Shown here in pieces: positions 34,965 through 46,608 of a stretch of 53,198 nt of DNA. Origin of the DNA: Woeseiaceae bacterium (GTDB lineage: Bacteria; Pseudomonadota; Gammaproteobacteria; Steroidobacterales; Woeseiaceae). A model generated the notes under the pieces. That model made no database searches and was not told the DNA's origin. It was given only the letters and a program-made list of their open reading frames with translations. Position 1 is the first letter of the stretch, and the number at the start of each line of letters is the position of its first letter. Location: the NCBI GenBank assembly GCA_013042375.1, contig JABDQH010000006.1, positions 1-53,198 on the forward strand, written 5' to 3'. A program made the position numbers and the translations under genes.

Positions 34965-35537
34965 ATGCAGGGCCCCATCGACGAGCAGTTCCGCACGCTG
35001 CTCGACGAGCTCGAACGCTGGAATCGCAAGGTCAACCTGACGGCGGTACGCGATCGTGCACAAATGGAGACGCTGCACGTCGCCGATAGCCTGGCCGTGC
35101 AGCCGTTCCTCGCGGGCCGGCAAATTCTCGACGTCGGCACGGGCGCCGGGTTCCCGGGCCTGCCGCTGGCAATCGTCGAACCCGAGCGCGAATTCACGCT
35201 GCTCGACAGCAACAACAAGAAAATCCTGTTCGTCAAACACGTCGCGGCGCTGCTCGGTCTCGACAACGTAACGGCGGTCAAGGCGCGGGCCGAGGACTAT
35301 GCACCCGGCCACCGCTTTGATACCGTGATTGCACGGGCGCTGGCATCGTTGCCGCGTCTCGTGCAAATCGCCGGGCACCACGTTAGAGAGGGCGGGGTGT
35401 TCGTGGCGCTGAAGGGGCGCTACCCGGCCGACGAATTAGAAGAACTACCGTCTCCGTGGCGCCATGAAGTGGTTGAGATCGACGTGCCGGGCCTCGAGAA
35501 GGGCTCGCGGCACGTCGTGTTGCTGACGCGACGCTAG
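34965..35537 (+). CDS. rsmG: 16S rRNA (guanine-527 N7) methyltransferase RsmG
   Basis: 190 residues (E. coli 207; the shorter N-terminus is within range). The start is DEQFRTLLDELERWNRKVNL, then NLTAVRD, HVADSLAVQPFL, the SAM-binding ILDVGTGAGFPGLPLAIVEP and LLDSNNKKILFVKHV: all RsmG signatures. It adds m7G at position 527 of 16S rRNA. It precedes parA-parB in the ancestral order but has been separated from mnmG. AGGAG lies 9-13 bases upstream of the ATG. Confidence 0.97.
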   Translation: MQGPIDEQFRTLLDELERWNRKVNLTAVRDRAQMETLHVADSLAVQPFLAGRQILDVGTGAGFPGLPLAIVEPEREFTLLDSNNKKILFVKHVAALLGLDNVTAVKARAEDYAPGHRFDTVIARALASLPRLVQIAGHHVREGGVFVALKGRYPADELEELPSPWRHEVVEIDVPGLEKGSRHVVLLTRR

Positions 35538-35566
35538 CGCAAGCCCGGTGTGGAATATGGCTCGGT

Positions 35567-35612
35567 GTGGGATCGGCTTTCCCCGTCGAACGGAATAGTA
35601 AGCCGCGAATCG
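35567..35612. repeat. REP-like palindrome (GTGGGA family, copy 2)
   Basis: TGTGGGATCGGCTT and AAGCCGCGAATC frame a 20-base hairpin insert (TCCCCGTCGAACGGAATAGT). The outer arms correspond to the TGTGGGAGCGGCTTCAGCCGCGAA arm at 41173; the insert corresponds, in reverse, to the extra hairpin at 7991-8060. It lies between rsmG and parA. A partial direct repeat, CGGTGTGGA, precedes it at 35547-35555. Confidence 0.72.
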
Positions 35613-35619
35613 ACAGACA

Positions 35620-36405
35620 ATGGCAAGAATCATCGCAGTGGCAAACCAGAAAGGCGGGGTGGGTAAGACCACCACCTGCGTCAACCTGGCGGCGTCGCTG
35701 GCCGCGACGCAGCGGCGCGTACTGCTCGTCGACATGGACCCGCAGGGAAATGCGACGACGGGCTGCGGCATCAACAAGATGGAGCTCGAGAACTCTGCGT
35801 GTGACGTCCTGCTCGGCGATGCGACGGCGGCCGACACGATCGTGTCGGCACCGGAGGGCGGCTTCGCCGTATTGCCCGGCAACGAGGACCTGACGCTCGC
35901 CGAGGTCAACCTGCTGCAGGAAATCGGCCGCGAGCTCAGGCTCAAGAAGGCGCTGGCACCGGTTGCGGGCCTCTACGATTTCGTCCTCATCGACTGCCCG
36001 CCATCGATCAACATGCTGACGGTGAATGCGCTGACCGCGGCCGACGGCGTGCTGATCCCGATGCAGTGCGAATACTATGCACTCGAGGGGCTGTCGTCGC
36101 TGTTGAAGACGATCGAGCAGGTGCGCGACTCGGTGAACCCGGGCCTCGACGTCTTCGGCATCCTGCGGACCATGTACGATCCGCGCATCAACCTGTCGAA
36201 CGAAGTGTCGATGCAGCTCATCGAACATTTCGATCGCAAGGTGTTCAGGACCTGTGTGCCGCGCAACGTGCGCCTGGCCGAGGCCCCGAGTTTCGGCAAG
36301 CCCGCACTCTTGCACGATCGTCACTCGCGTGGCGCAATTGCGTACCTTGCGCTCGCGGGCGAGATCCTGCGCCGTGAAGACGCGCGCACAAAGGAAGCGG
36401 TGTAA
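35620..36405 (+). CDS. parA: Chromosome partitioning ATPase ParA (Soj)
   Basis: 261 residues. The deviant Walker A KGGVGKTTT is at residues ~11-19, followed by VDMDPQGNATTGCG, DFVLIDCPPSINMLTVNA and MQCEYYALEGLSSLLKTIE, all diagnostic of chromosomal ParA/Soj. It binds DNA cooperatively with ATP and is displaced by ParB to move origin regions apart. It lies five bases before parB. The upstream gap is taken up by a REP palindrome; no obvious promoter is visible, so readthrough from rsmG is likely. Confidence 0.97.
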   Translation: MARIIAVANQKGGVGKTTTCVNLAASLAATQRRVLLVDMDPQGNATTGCGINKMELENSACDVLLGDATAADTIVSAPEGGFAVLPGNEDLTLAEVNLLQEIGRELRLKKALAPVAGLYDFVLIDCPPSINMLTVNALTAADGVLIPMQCEYYALEGLSSLLKTIEQVRDSVNPGLDVFGILRTMYDPRINLSNEVSMQLIEHFDRKVFRTCVPRNVRLAEAPSFGKPALLHDRHSRGAIAYLALAGEILRREDARTKEAV

Positions 36406-36410
36406 CGAAG

Positions 36411-37304
36411 ATGTCACCCAAGAAACGACTAGGCCGGGGCCTCGACGCCCTTCTCAGCAAACCGGTCGCGGACGAGCCCGCGGTCGCCGGCGACGCACCG
36501 CCGGACGGCGAAGGCCTGCGCCAGGTGCCCGTCGACCTGTTGCAGCGCGGCCAGTACCAGCCGCGCGTCGACATGCGCCAGGACACGCTCCAGGGCCTGG
36601 CCGACTCGATCAGGGCGCAGGGTGTGGTGCAACCGATCGTCGTGCGGCCGATCGCAAGCCAGGGTGACGAACAGCGCTACGAGATCGTCGCCGGCGAGCG
36701 CCGCTGGCGGGCGGCCCAGCTCGCCGGGTTGTCCGATATCCCGGCCGTCGTGCGCGAAATTCCGGACGAGTCCGCGATTGCGCTGGCGCTCATCGAGAAC
36801 ATCCAGCGCGAGAACCTGAACCCGCTCGAGGAAGCGCGCGCACTCGATCGCCTGATTCGCGAGTTCGACCTGACGCACGCCGAGGCAGCCGAGGCCGTCG
36901 GCCGCTCACGGGCATCCGTATCCAACCTGTTACGGTTGCAGGACCTCGCCGACAAGGTGAAACCGCTGCTCGAGGATCGTAAGCTGGAGATGGGCCACGC
37001 GCGCGCGCTGCTCGCTATTGCCGATGCGAACAAACAGTACGAGGCGGCACGCGAAGTCGTGAAGAAGGGTTTGTCGGTGCGCGAAACCGAGCGTCTCGTC
37101 AAGCGCCTGCTCGGGGGCGGCAGGAAAAAGCCGGCGAGCACGCCGGCGTCGAAAGACGCGGACATCCGGCGGCTCGAAATCGAGGTCTCGGAGAAACTCG
37201 GCGCCAGGGTGGCGCTGCAGCACGGCGCGAAGGGCGCGGGCAAGATCGTCATCGCCTACAACTCCCTCGACGAGCTCGACGGTATCCTCAAGCACATCAA
37301 ATAG
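36411..37304 (+). CDS. parB: Chromosome partitioning protein ParB
   Basis: 297 residues. It opens SPKKRLGRGLDALLSKPV, the standard ParB start. The CTP-binding domain has GERRWRAAQLAGL and ALIENIQRENLNPLEEARA. The helix-turn-helix is DLTHAEAAEAVGRSRASVSN. The C-terminal dimerisation segment ends YNSLDELDGILKHIK. ParB loads at parS sites and slides as a CTP clamp. I saw no perfect parS (TGTTTCACGTGAAACA) in this window, so it may lie outside. The TAG stop is the start of a REP repeat of the adjacent mobile element. Confidence 0.97.
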   Translation: MSPKKRLGRGLDALLSKPVADEPAVAGDAPPDGEGLRQVPVDLLQRGQYQPRVDMRQDTLQGLADSIRAQGVVQPIVVRPIASQGDEQRYEIVAGERRWRAAQLAGLSDIPAVVREIPDESAIALALIENIQRENLNPLEEARALDRLIREFDLTHAEAAEAVGRSRASVSNLLRLQDLADKVKPLLEDRKLEMGHARALLAIADANKQYEAAREVVKKGLSVRETERLVKRLLGGGRKKPASTPASKDADIRRLEIEVSEKLGARVALQHGAKGAGKIVIAYNSLDELDGILKHIK

Positions 37305-37317
37305 GGTGCCAGTCACC
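37305..37317 (+). repeat. Left REP of the RAYT element
   Basis: GGTGCCAGTCACC, identical to the left arm of the REPIN at 21584-21596, directly after the parB stop codon. Confidence 0.88.
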
Positions 37318-37328
37318 TTAATTCCTGT

Positions 37329-37997
37329 CTAAGCGTGCTGGGTACCCCTTTTCCTGCCAGCGCGTTGAGCTCGAATTCTGCGGCCCGATATTCTTTCAAT
37401 TGCTGCGATGAAACCGGGTTCACCGTCGGGCCGGCCAGTCCCGGTTTGCCGGCGCAGACTGTCCAGGTCGCCCTCATCCACCTGCGCTCGAATATATTTT
37501 CGCCACTCAGGAACTAAAACAGTAGGCGCCGTCTCGTCGACCAGCGGGTCGTCAACTATCCCCAGGTGACCACGGACGCTGGACCATGGCCAGTCCTGCG
37601 GGGTCTCCACCAATCCCGACCGCACCGGATTGCATTCGACGTAGCGCATGGCGGCAAGAGTATGGCCCTCGTCCATGACAACCGAGAAGAATCGTGCTTG
37701 CCAAAGATGTCCGGTCCACTCATGGCGGTGGTTTGTGAACTGAGCGTATCGCTTGTGAAGTGGACCGAAGAATTGGGCCAGACTGTGCGGGTTTTCCGGT
37801 ACAACGACCGCGTGAATGTGGTTCGGCATCAGGCAATAGGCCCAGATCCTCAGCGAAGCCTCTTGGAGAAGTTCGGTTGCCAGGCGCCGATACAGGCGAT
37901 AATCATGCTCGTCGAAAAATGTCCGCTGCCGACGCACGCCTCGCTGCGTAACGTGATGTGGATAGCCGGGGACGACCAATCTGCGAAACCTGGGCAC
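37329..37997 (-). CDS. REP-associated tyrosine transposase (RAYT, IS200/Y1-like)
   Basis: 222 residues from a GTG at 37997. The order of landmarks is family-typical: PRFRRLVVPGYPHHVTQRGV, then FFDEHDYRLYRRLATELL, the HUH metal motif in YCLMPNHIHAVVVP, HEWTGHLWQARFFSVVMDEG, and the probable catalytic tyrosine in MRYVECNPVRSGLVE. The C-terminal ~40 residues resemble DNA-binding tails (GRRIRAQRAGRKRG). These single-strand-specific enzymes cut and join at REP hairpins. The reading frame and active-site residues are intact, so it may still be active. It lies opposite in orientation to parB and the same as the EAL gene. Confidence 0.92.
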   Translation of the reverse strand: MPRFRRLVVPGYPHHVTQRGVRRQRTFFDEHDYRLYRRLATELLQEASLRIWAYCLMPNHIHAVVVPENPHSLAQFFGPLHKRYAQFTNHRHEWTGHLWQARFFSVVMDEGHTLAAMRYVECNPVRSGLVETPQDWPWSSVRGHLGIVDDPLVDETAPTVLVPEWRKYIRAQVDEGDLDSLRRQTGTGRPDGEPGFIAAIERISGRRIRAQRAGRKRGTQHA

Positions 37998-38091
37998 GAA
38001 TCAAACGCAGCCATTCAGCTCGGGATGAGGCCAGTCTGGAGTATCTGTTGCGAGACCGCTCGCCCAGAATCTAAGGCGAGCAGCGAAATTT

Positions 38092-38133
38092 GGTGGCAGG
38101 CACCATTAGACTCGAAATAAGGTGACTGGCACC
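38092..38133 (-). repeat. Right REP of the RAYT element with a degenerate second copy
   Basis: GGTGACTGGCACC (38121-38133) is the exact inverted partner of the left REP. Just inside it, GGTGGCAGGCACC (38092-38104) is a decayed copy, preceded by TCTAAGGCGAGCAG and GAAAT as in the REPIN at 21.6 kb. Confidence 0.8.
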
Positions 38134-38136
38134 CTA

Positions 38137-39297
38137 TTAGGCGGCGCTGTCTTCCTCGGACGTGGTCGAATAGGCGCGGCGGATGATGTTCGGCAACACG
38201 GCTTCGGAGATCAGGAAGCCCTGCATCTTGTCGCACTCGATCGTATTCAGGAACTCGAAGGTCTCCTCGTCTTCGACACCCGCGGCACACACGGACATGC
38301 CGAGACTGTGGGCCAGCCCCGTGACGGCCGCGAGGACCGACATCGCAACCCGATCCTGCTGTGCCTTATACAGGGCTGCCGCATGCAGCTTGATCTCGTC
38401 GAACGGCAGTTTCTCGAACATGCTCAGTGATCCGGCGGCGACCCGGAAGTCGTCCAGGCAAATACGGAAGCCGTGATTGCGCAACGACTTGATCGTCGCC
38501 AGGTGCGGTGCCGACGGGTCCGTGAGGTCCTGCTCGATCACCTCGAACGTGAAACTCCCGGTTTCGAGCCCGGCCTCGCGGACGATGTCCCGATAGGTCC
38601 CCGCGATGTCCGGGTTACTCAGCTGGCTTGACGCCAGGTTGATGCAGGAGCCGAGCTGGATTCCCTGGCTGGCCCAGATTGCCTGCTGCCGCGCCGCCTC
38701 CCGCAGCGTCCACTCGCTGATGCGGCCCATGAAGCCGAACTCTTCGGCCTCGGGCAGGAACTCGAGCGGCCCCATCAGGCCGTGCTCCGGATGATGCCAG
38801 CGGATAAGCGCTTCGGTCTCGCGTGTCGTCCATTCCTGGCTGGCGGTCCGCTGTACCTTGGGCTGGTAACGCAACACGATCTGGCCGGCGCTGATTGCGT
38901 TCTCGAGCTCAATGCTGGAGACCCTGAGCATGCGGCGGCGGCAGCGTCGAGCCGCTGAGCCCAGCTTGTCGAAATCGTAATCCCTGCCGACCCATTCGAT
39001 GTTGTCGTGGCTCGCCAGCCTGTCGACGAGCTCGGCCTTCGCCGCGCCGCGCAGTGAGGCCCGGTCGGCGGTGACGAGGATGCCGAACGGGGTGCGGTCC
39101 TTTGCAGCTTCGAGCGCGTCAATGTTGTCGGCGACAACGTCTTTCTCGCCCAGCAGTACGATGCGCCGCGATTCGCCATGCAGGAGCTTGGCGAACGTCG
39201 CCGGACAGGCGAACATGCCCGGCGCGAAGCTCATCTCCCGAACGATGTCGTTCAGGGCCCTGCAACAGCGAAAAGTTTCACTTGCAATCAACAACAT
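38137..39297 (-). CDS. EAL-domain protein with altered catalytic loop, N-terminal receiver-like region
   Basis: 386 residues. Residues ~1-130 look like a degenerate response-regulator-type fold (RIVLLGEKDVVADNIDALEA, FGILVTADRASL) without a clear phospho-acceptor. The EAL domain keeps TEALIRWHHPEHG, INLASSQLS, FEVIEQ, LDDF, a lysine in EIKLH, GVEDEETFEFL and MQGFLIS. Loop 6, normally DDFGTGYSSL, is DDFRVAAGSL, and the usual Lys-Ile/Leu-Asp is KLH. Loss of these positions in studied enzymes impairs cyclic-di-GMP hydrolysis, so this may be a weak enzyme or a c-di-GMP or protein-binding adaptor. It stands alone, minus strand, against the atp promoter region. Confidence 0.85.
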   Translation of the reverse strand: MLLIASETFRCCRALNDIVREMSFAPGMFACPATFAKLLHGESRRIVLLGEKDVVADNIDALEAAKDRTPFGILVTADRASLRGAAKAELVDRLASHDNIEWVGRDYDFDKLGSAARRCRRRMLRVSSIELENAISAGQIVLRYQPKVQRTASQEWTTRETEALIRWHHPEHGLMGPLEFLPEAEEFGFMGRISEWTLREAARQQAIWASQGIQLGSCINLASSQLSNPDIAGTYRDIVREAGLETGSFTFEVIEQDLTDPSAPHLATIKSLRNHGFRICLDDFRVAAGSLSMFEKLPFDEIKLHAAALYKAQQDRVAMSVLAAVTGLAHSLGMSVCAAGVEDEETFEFLNTIECDKMQGFLISEAVLPNIIRRAYSTTSEEDSAA

Positions 39298-39452
39298 AGC
39301 GTCGCGCCAGCGGGTTTATGACAACCCCATTTATACGTTGCCGGTGCGGGTGCTGATGTGCGCTATGTCGCAGAGAGAGAAATCAGGCCGAACCCCATAA
39401 AATCCGGGCAAAAATACGACATGAGGCAGCCCGCCCGGGAACGGGTTTGCGG

Positions 39453-39481
39453 TTGCCACACCTGTGGCGCGCCACTATAAT
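39453..39481 (+). promoter_or_regulatory. Sigma70 promoter of the ATP synthase operon
   Basis: TTGCCA (39453-39458), a 17-base spacer and a perfect TATAAT (39476-39481), followed by a leader of about 100 bases to atpI. This is the strongest promoter seen in the window, in the 289-base gap between the EAL gene and atpI. Confidence 0.8.
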
Positions 39482-39586
39482 GCGCACGCAATTCGCAGGC
39501 CTGCCTGGAAGATCACACCACATGCGCCACACTCCGCCGGCCCAGGCCTGAGGAAGTGGCGTTTTTCGTGCCGGAGGATCGGAGCA

Positions 39587-40815
<1,229 letters not shown>

Positions 40816-40843
40816 CCGCATTTACCTTTACATCAACAACTGA

Positions 40844-41137
<294 letters not shown>

Positions 41138-41172
41138 GAGCGGACCTCTGTGGGGAGCCAATCAGAGCCTCC

Positions 41173-41224
41173 TGTGGGAGCGGCTTCAGCCGCGAAGCAA
41201 ATCGGGCCTGAAGGCCCTCCCACA
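41173..41224. repeat. REP-like palindrome between atpE and atpF (GTGGGAG family, copy 3)
   Basis: TGTGGGAGCGGCTTCAGCCG opens the unit, which closes with GGGCCTGAAGGCCCTCCCACA; each arm folds on itself and the two ends are inverted. Partial extra copies lie on both sides (CTCTGTGGGGAGC from about 41144; GGCCTCAAAGCTCTCTCAC after it). The first arm is like the GTGGGAGCGGCTTCAGCCGCGA repeats known from Pseudomonas/Xanthomonas-type genomes. It could protect the upstream atpE message. Confidence 0.85.
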
Positions 41225-41280
41225 ACCGGCCTCAAAGCTCTCTCACGGGTCATGTTTGATTAATGCTTTAGGAGCATTAC

Positions 41281-41751
41281 GTGGATATCAACGCAACTCT
41301 CTTTGGCCAGACCATCGCCATGGTCGTCTTCGTGTGGTTCTGCATGAAGTACATCTGGCCGCCGATCCTGAGCGCTCTCGAAGAACGCCAGCAACAGATC
41401 GAGGAAGGCCTCGCCGCGGCCGACAAGAGCCAGGAGGCCCTGGTTGCCGCTGAGGCGCAGGCTGACGAGATAATCTCGGAAGCTCGCCAGCAGGCGACCG
41501 GCATCCTCGACCAGGCCCACTCGCGCGCCAACGAGATCGTCGCCGAAGGCAAGGACGCCGGCGTCAAGGAACGCGAGCGCCAGCTCACCGCGGCCATGGC
41601 CGAGATCGAGCAGGAGACCAACAAGGCGCGTGAGGAACTGCGCGGCCAGGTTTCGGCGATCGCCATCGCGAGTGCCGAGAAGATCCTGAAGCGCGAGATC
41701 GACGGCACGACGCACGAGGACATCCTGGGCAAGCTTGCTCAGGAGATATAA
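41281..41751 (+). CDS. atpF: ATP synthase subunit b
   Basis: 156 residues from a GTG with AGGAG six bases upstream. One N-terminal membrane helix (LFGQTIAMVVFVWFCMKYIW) is followed by a long Ala/Glu/Gln-rich coiled coil (ALEERQQQIEEGLAAADK...) to the C-terminus. It dimerises as the peripheral stalk joining Fo to F1. Length equals E. coli b (156). The 143-base gap before it, filled by a REP, is the only large gap in the operon. Confidence 0.96.
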   Translation: MDINATLFGQTIAMVVFVWFCMKYIWPPILSALEERQQQIEEGLAAADKSQEALVAAEAQADEIISEARQQATGILDQAHSRANEIVAEGKDAGVKERERQLTAAMAEIEQETNKAREELRGQVSAIAIASAEKILKREIDGTTHEDILGKLAQEI

Positions 41752-41754
41752 GCC

Positions 41755-42318
41755 GTGGCCGATTACAAGACCGTCGCCAGGCCTTACGCGCAAGCCGTGT
41801 TCGAGGTCGCGCAGGAGAACGACGCCCTCGACGAGTTATCGACGTCGCTGGCTGCGGCGAAGGCACTGCTCGAGGACGGGCAGATCGTCGCGTTCCTGGC
41901 AGCGCCGACCTTGTCGGACGACGAACGGCTCGCGTTCCTGCAGGGACTGTTCGCCGACGCCGTCGGGGAGGGTTCGGTATTCGGCGGCGCAGATAAGCAT
42001 GGGACGAACTTCCTTCGGCTTCTGCTCGAGAACGACCGCGTCCCCGCGCTGGCCGAAATCGCCGACCAGTTCGAGGCGCTCAAGGCGAAGATCGAGAACG
42101 CGGTAGACGCGGTCATCACGTCCGCTGCGCCGCTCAGTGAAGCGCGGCAAAAGGAAATGGTGGAGTCGCTCAAGGCGCGTCTCGGGCGCGACATTCGCGT
42201 AACCACGGAAATAGACGAGAACCTCATCGGGGGCGCCGTGATTCGCGCCGGCGATGTCGTAATTGACGGATCACTGCGTGCCAGGCTCGAGGGCCTCGCC
42301 AACGCGCTTACCAAGTAA
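41755..42318 (+). CDS. atpH: ATP synthase subunit delta
   Basis: 187 residues from a GTG three bases after atpF. It opens [20 protein letters not shown], then has the typical [20 protein letters not shown], and ends with the conserved hairpin [20 protein letters not shown] and [13 protein letters not shown]. It links the b dimer to the top of the alpha/beta hexamer. Slightly longer than E. coli (177). Confidence 0.95.
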   Translation: MADYKTVARPYAQAVFEVAQENDALDELSTSLAAAKALLEDGQIVAFLAAPTLSDDERLAFLQGLFADAVGEGSVFGGADKHGTNFLRLLLENDRVPALAEIADQFEALKAKIENAVDAVITSAAPLSEARQKEMVESLKARLGRDIRVTTEIDENLIGGAVIRAGDVVIDGSLRARLEGLANALTK

Positions 42319-42331
42319 AGAGGAAAAGGAA

Positions 42332-43873
<1,542 letters not shown>

Positions 43874-43883
43874 GGAGCCATAA

Positions 43884-44756
43884 ATGGCTGGCGAAAAAGA
43901 AATCCGCTCGAAGATCGCTTCTGTAAAGAACATGCAGAAGATCACGAGCGCGATGGAAAAAGTCGCGGCGAGCAAGATCCGCAAGGCGCAGGTGCAGATG
44001 GAGGCCTCGCGGCCCTACGCCGAGCGCATTCGCCGTGTGATCGGGCATCTCGCCTACGCAAACCCGGACTACCGCCACCCGTTCCTCACGGAGCGCGAGG
44101 TCAACCGCATTGGTTACATCGTCATCTCGACGGATCGTGGCCTGTGCGGCGGCCTCAACGCCAACCTGTTCAAGACCATGATCGGCGAGATCGCGGACTG
44201 CCAGGAGAAAGGTATCGAGGTCGACATGGTGCTGGTCGGCGCCAAGGCCGTGCAGTTCTTCCGGCGCATGGGCGGCAACGTCGTCGGGACCGCGACGCAC
44301 CTCGGTGACGAGCCGAGCGCTAACGACCTGATCGGTGCGATCACGATCATGCTCAAGTCCTACGAGGAAGGCCGTATCGACCGGCTGTGCATCGTGCACA
44401 ACGTGTTTGTCTCGGCGATGAGCCAGAAGCCGGTCGTCGCCCAGCTGTTGCCGACGACGGGTCTCGCGCAGGATGCGGACGAGCTGCAGAAGCACTGGGA
44501 CTATATCTATGAGCCCGGCGCGCGCGAGCTGCTCGACGAAGTGCTGGGCCGCTACATCGAGTCACAGGTCTACCGCGGCGCCGTCGAGAACTTCGCGTGC
44601 GAGATGGCCGCGAAAATGGTGGCGATGAAGTCGGCGACGGATAACGCCGGCGAGATCATTGATGGGCTGCAGCTCGAGTACAACAAGGCTCGCCAGGCTG
44701 CGATCACGCAGGAAATTTCGGAAATTGTCGGCGGCGCGGCTGCCGTATCAAGTTAA
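43884..44756 (+). CDS. atpG: ATP synthase subunit gamma
   Basis: 290 residues. The N-terminal helix [20 protein letters not shown] and C-terminal helix ([20 protein letters not shown] followed by [20 protein letters not shown]) form the rotating coiled-coil shaft; the middle has [24 protein letters not shown] precedes the ATG. Standard length and place between alpha and beta. Confidence 0.97.
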   Translation: MAGEKEIRSKIASVKNMQKITSAMEKVAASKIRKAQVQMEASRPYAERIRRVIGHLAYANPDYRHPFLTEREVNRIGYIVISTDRGLCGGLNANLFKTMIGEIADCQEKGIEVDMVLVGAKAVQFFRRMGGNVVGTATHLGDEPSANDLIGAITIMLKSYEEGRIDRLCIVHNVFVSAMSQKPVVAQLLPTTGLAQDADELQKHWDYIYEPGARELLDEVLGRYIESQVYRGAVENFACEMAAKMVAMKSATDNAGEIIDGLQLEYNKARQAAITQEISEIVGGAAAVSS

Positions 44757-46145
<1,389 letters not shown>

Positions 46146-46154
46146 GAGACGATT

Positions 46155-46571
46155 ATGGCCATCATTAACGTCGACATAGTCTCCGCCGAAGGCGAGATCC
46201 ACTCGGGCGAAGCCGCGATGGTATTCGCGCCCGCATGCATGGGAGAAGTCGGCATCGCGCCGCGCCATGCGCCGATGCTGACGCTGCTGAAGCCCGGCGA
46301 AGTGCGGGTGCAGGACAGCGACGGCAACGAAGAGGCGTTCTACGTCACTGGCGGCACGCTCGAGATCCAGCCGAATCGTGTCACCATACTCGCCGACACG
46401 GCACTGCGCGGCGACCAGCTCGACGAGGCTGCCGCGCTGGCGGCCCAGCAGGCGGCCGAGAAGGCGCTCGAGGGCGCCTCCGAGGAAACCGACGTGGCCC
46501 GCGCCCAGGCCGAACTCGAGGAGGCGCGTGCCCGCTACCGCTCGGCGCAGAAGCTCAAGGGAAAGCGCTGA
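46155..46571 (+). CDS. atpC: ATP synthase subunit epsilon
   Basis: 138 residues (E. coli 139). The beta-sandwich begins MAIINVDIVSAEGEIHSGEA, with GEVGIAPRHAPMLTLLKPGE, then a C-terminal helical hairpin rich in Ala/Glu/Arg (ELEEARARYRSAQKLKGKR) that can inhibit rotation. Last gene of the operon. A hairpin follows immediately, but it contains the ribosome site of the next gene rather than a T-rich terminator. Confidence 0.97.
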   Translation: MAIINVDIVSAEGEIHSGEAAMVFAPACMGEVGIAPRHAPMLTLLKPGEVRVQDSDGNEEAFYVTGGTLEIQPNRVTILADTALRGDQLDEAAALAAQQAAEKALEGASEETDVARAQAELEEARARYRSAQKLKGKR

Positions 46572-46582
46572 GGCGGGGATCG

Positions 46583-46601
46583 CCTCCGAAAGACTCGGAG
46601 G
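46583..46601 (+). promoter_or_regulatory. Hairpin sequestering the ribosome-binding site of the next gene
   Basis: CCTCCGA (46583-46589), loop AAGAC, TCGGAGG (46595-46601): a perfect 7-base-pair stem. Its right arm is the GGAGG Shine-Dalgarno of the gene at 46609. Folding would hide the site; ribosomes finishing atpC at 46571 or warmth could open it. Effect inferred, not shown. Confidence 0.6.
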
Positions 46602-46608
46602 TCAACCC

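Larger units (their letters stand above)
37300..38138. mobile_element. RAYT element: transposase gene between inverted REP sequences
   Basis: An ~840-base unit bounded by AATAGGGTGCCAGTCACCTTA (first 20 bases from 37300) and its inverted copy ending at 38138. Both outer ends coincide with stop codons: TAG of parB on the left, TAA of the EAL gene on the right. It encodes one protein, a REP-associated tyrosine transposase, on the minus strand. No target-site duplication can be told apart from the repeat itself. The solo REPIN at 21.6 kb shares both ends. Whether the whole unit moves, or only REPINs are spread by its enzyme, cannot be decided here. Confidence 0.85.
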
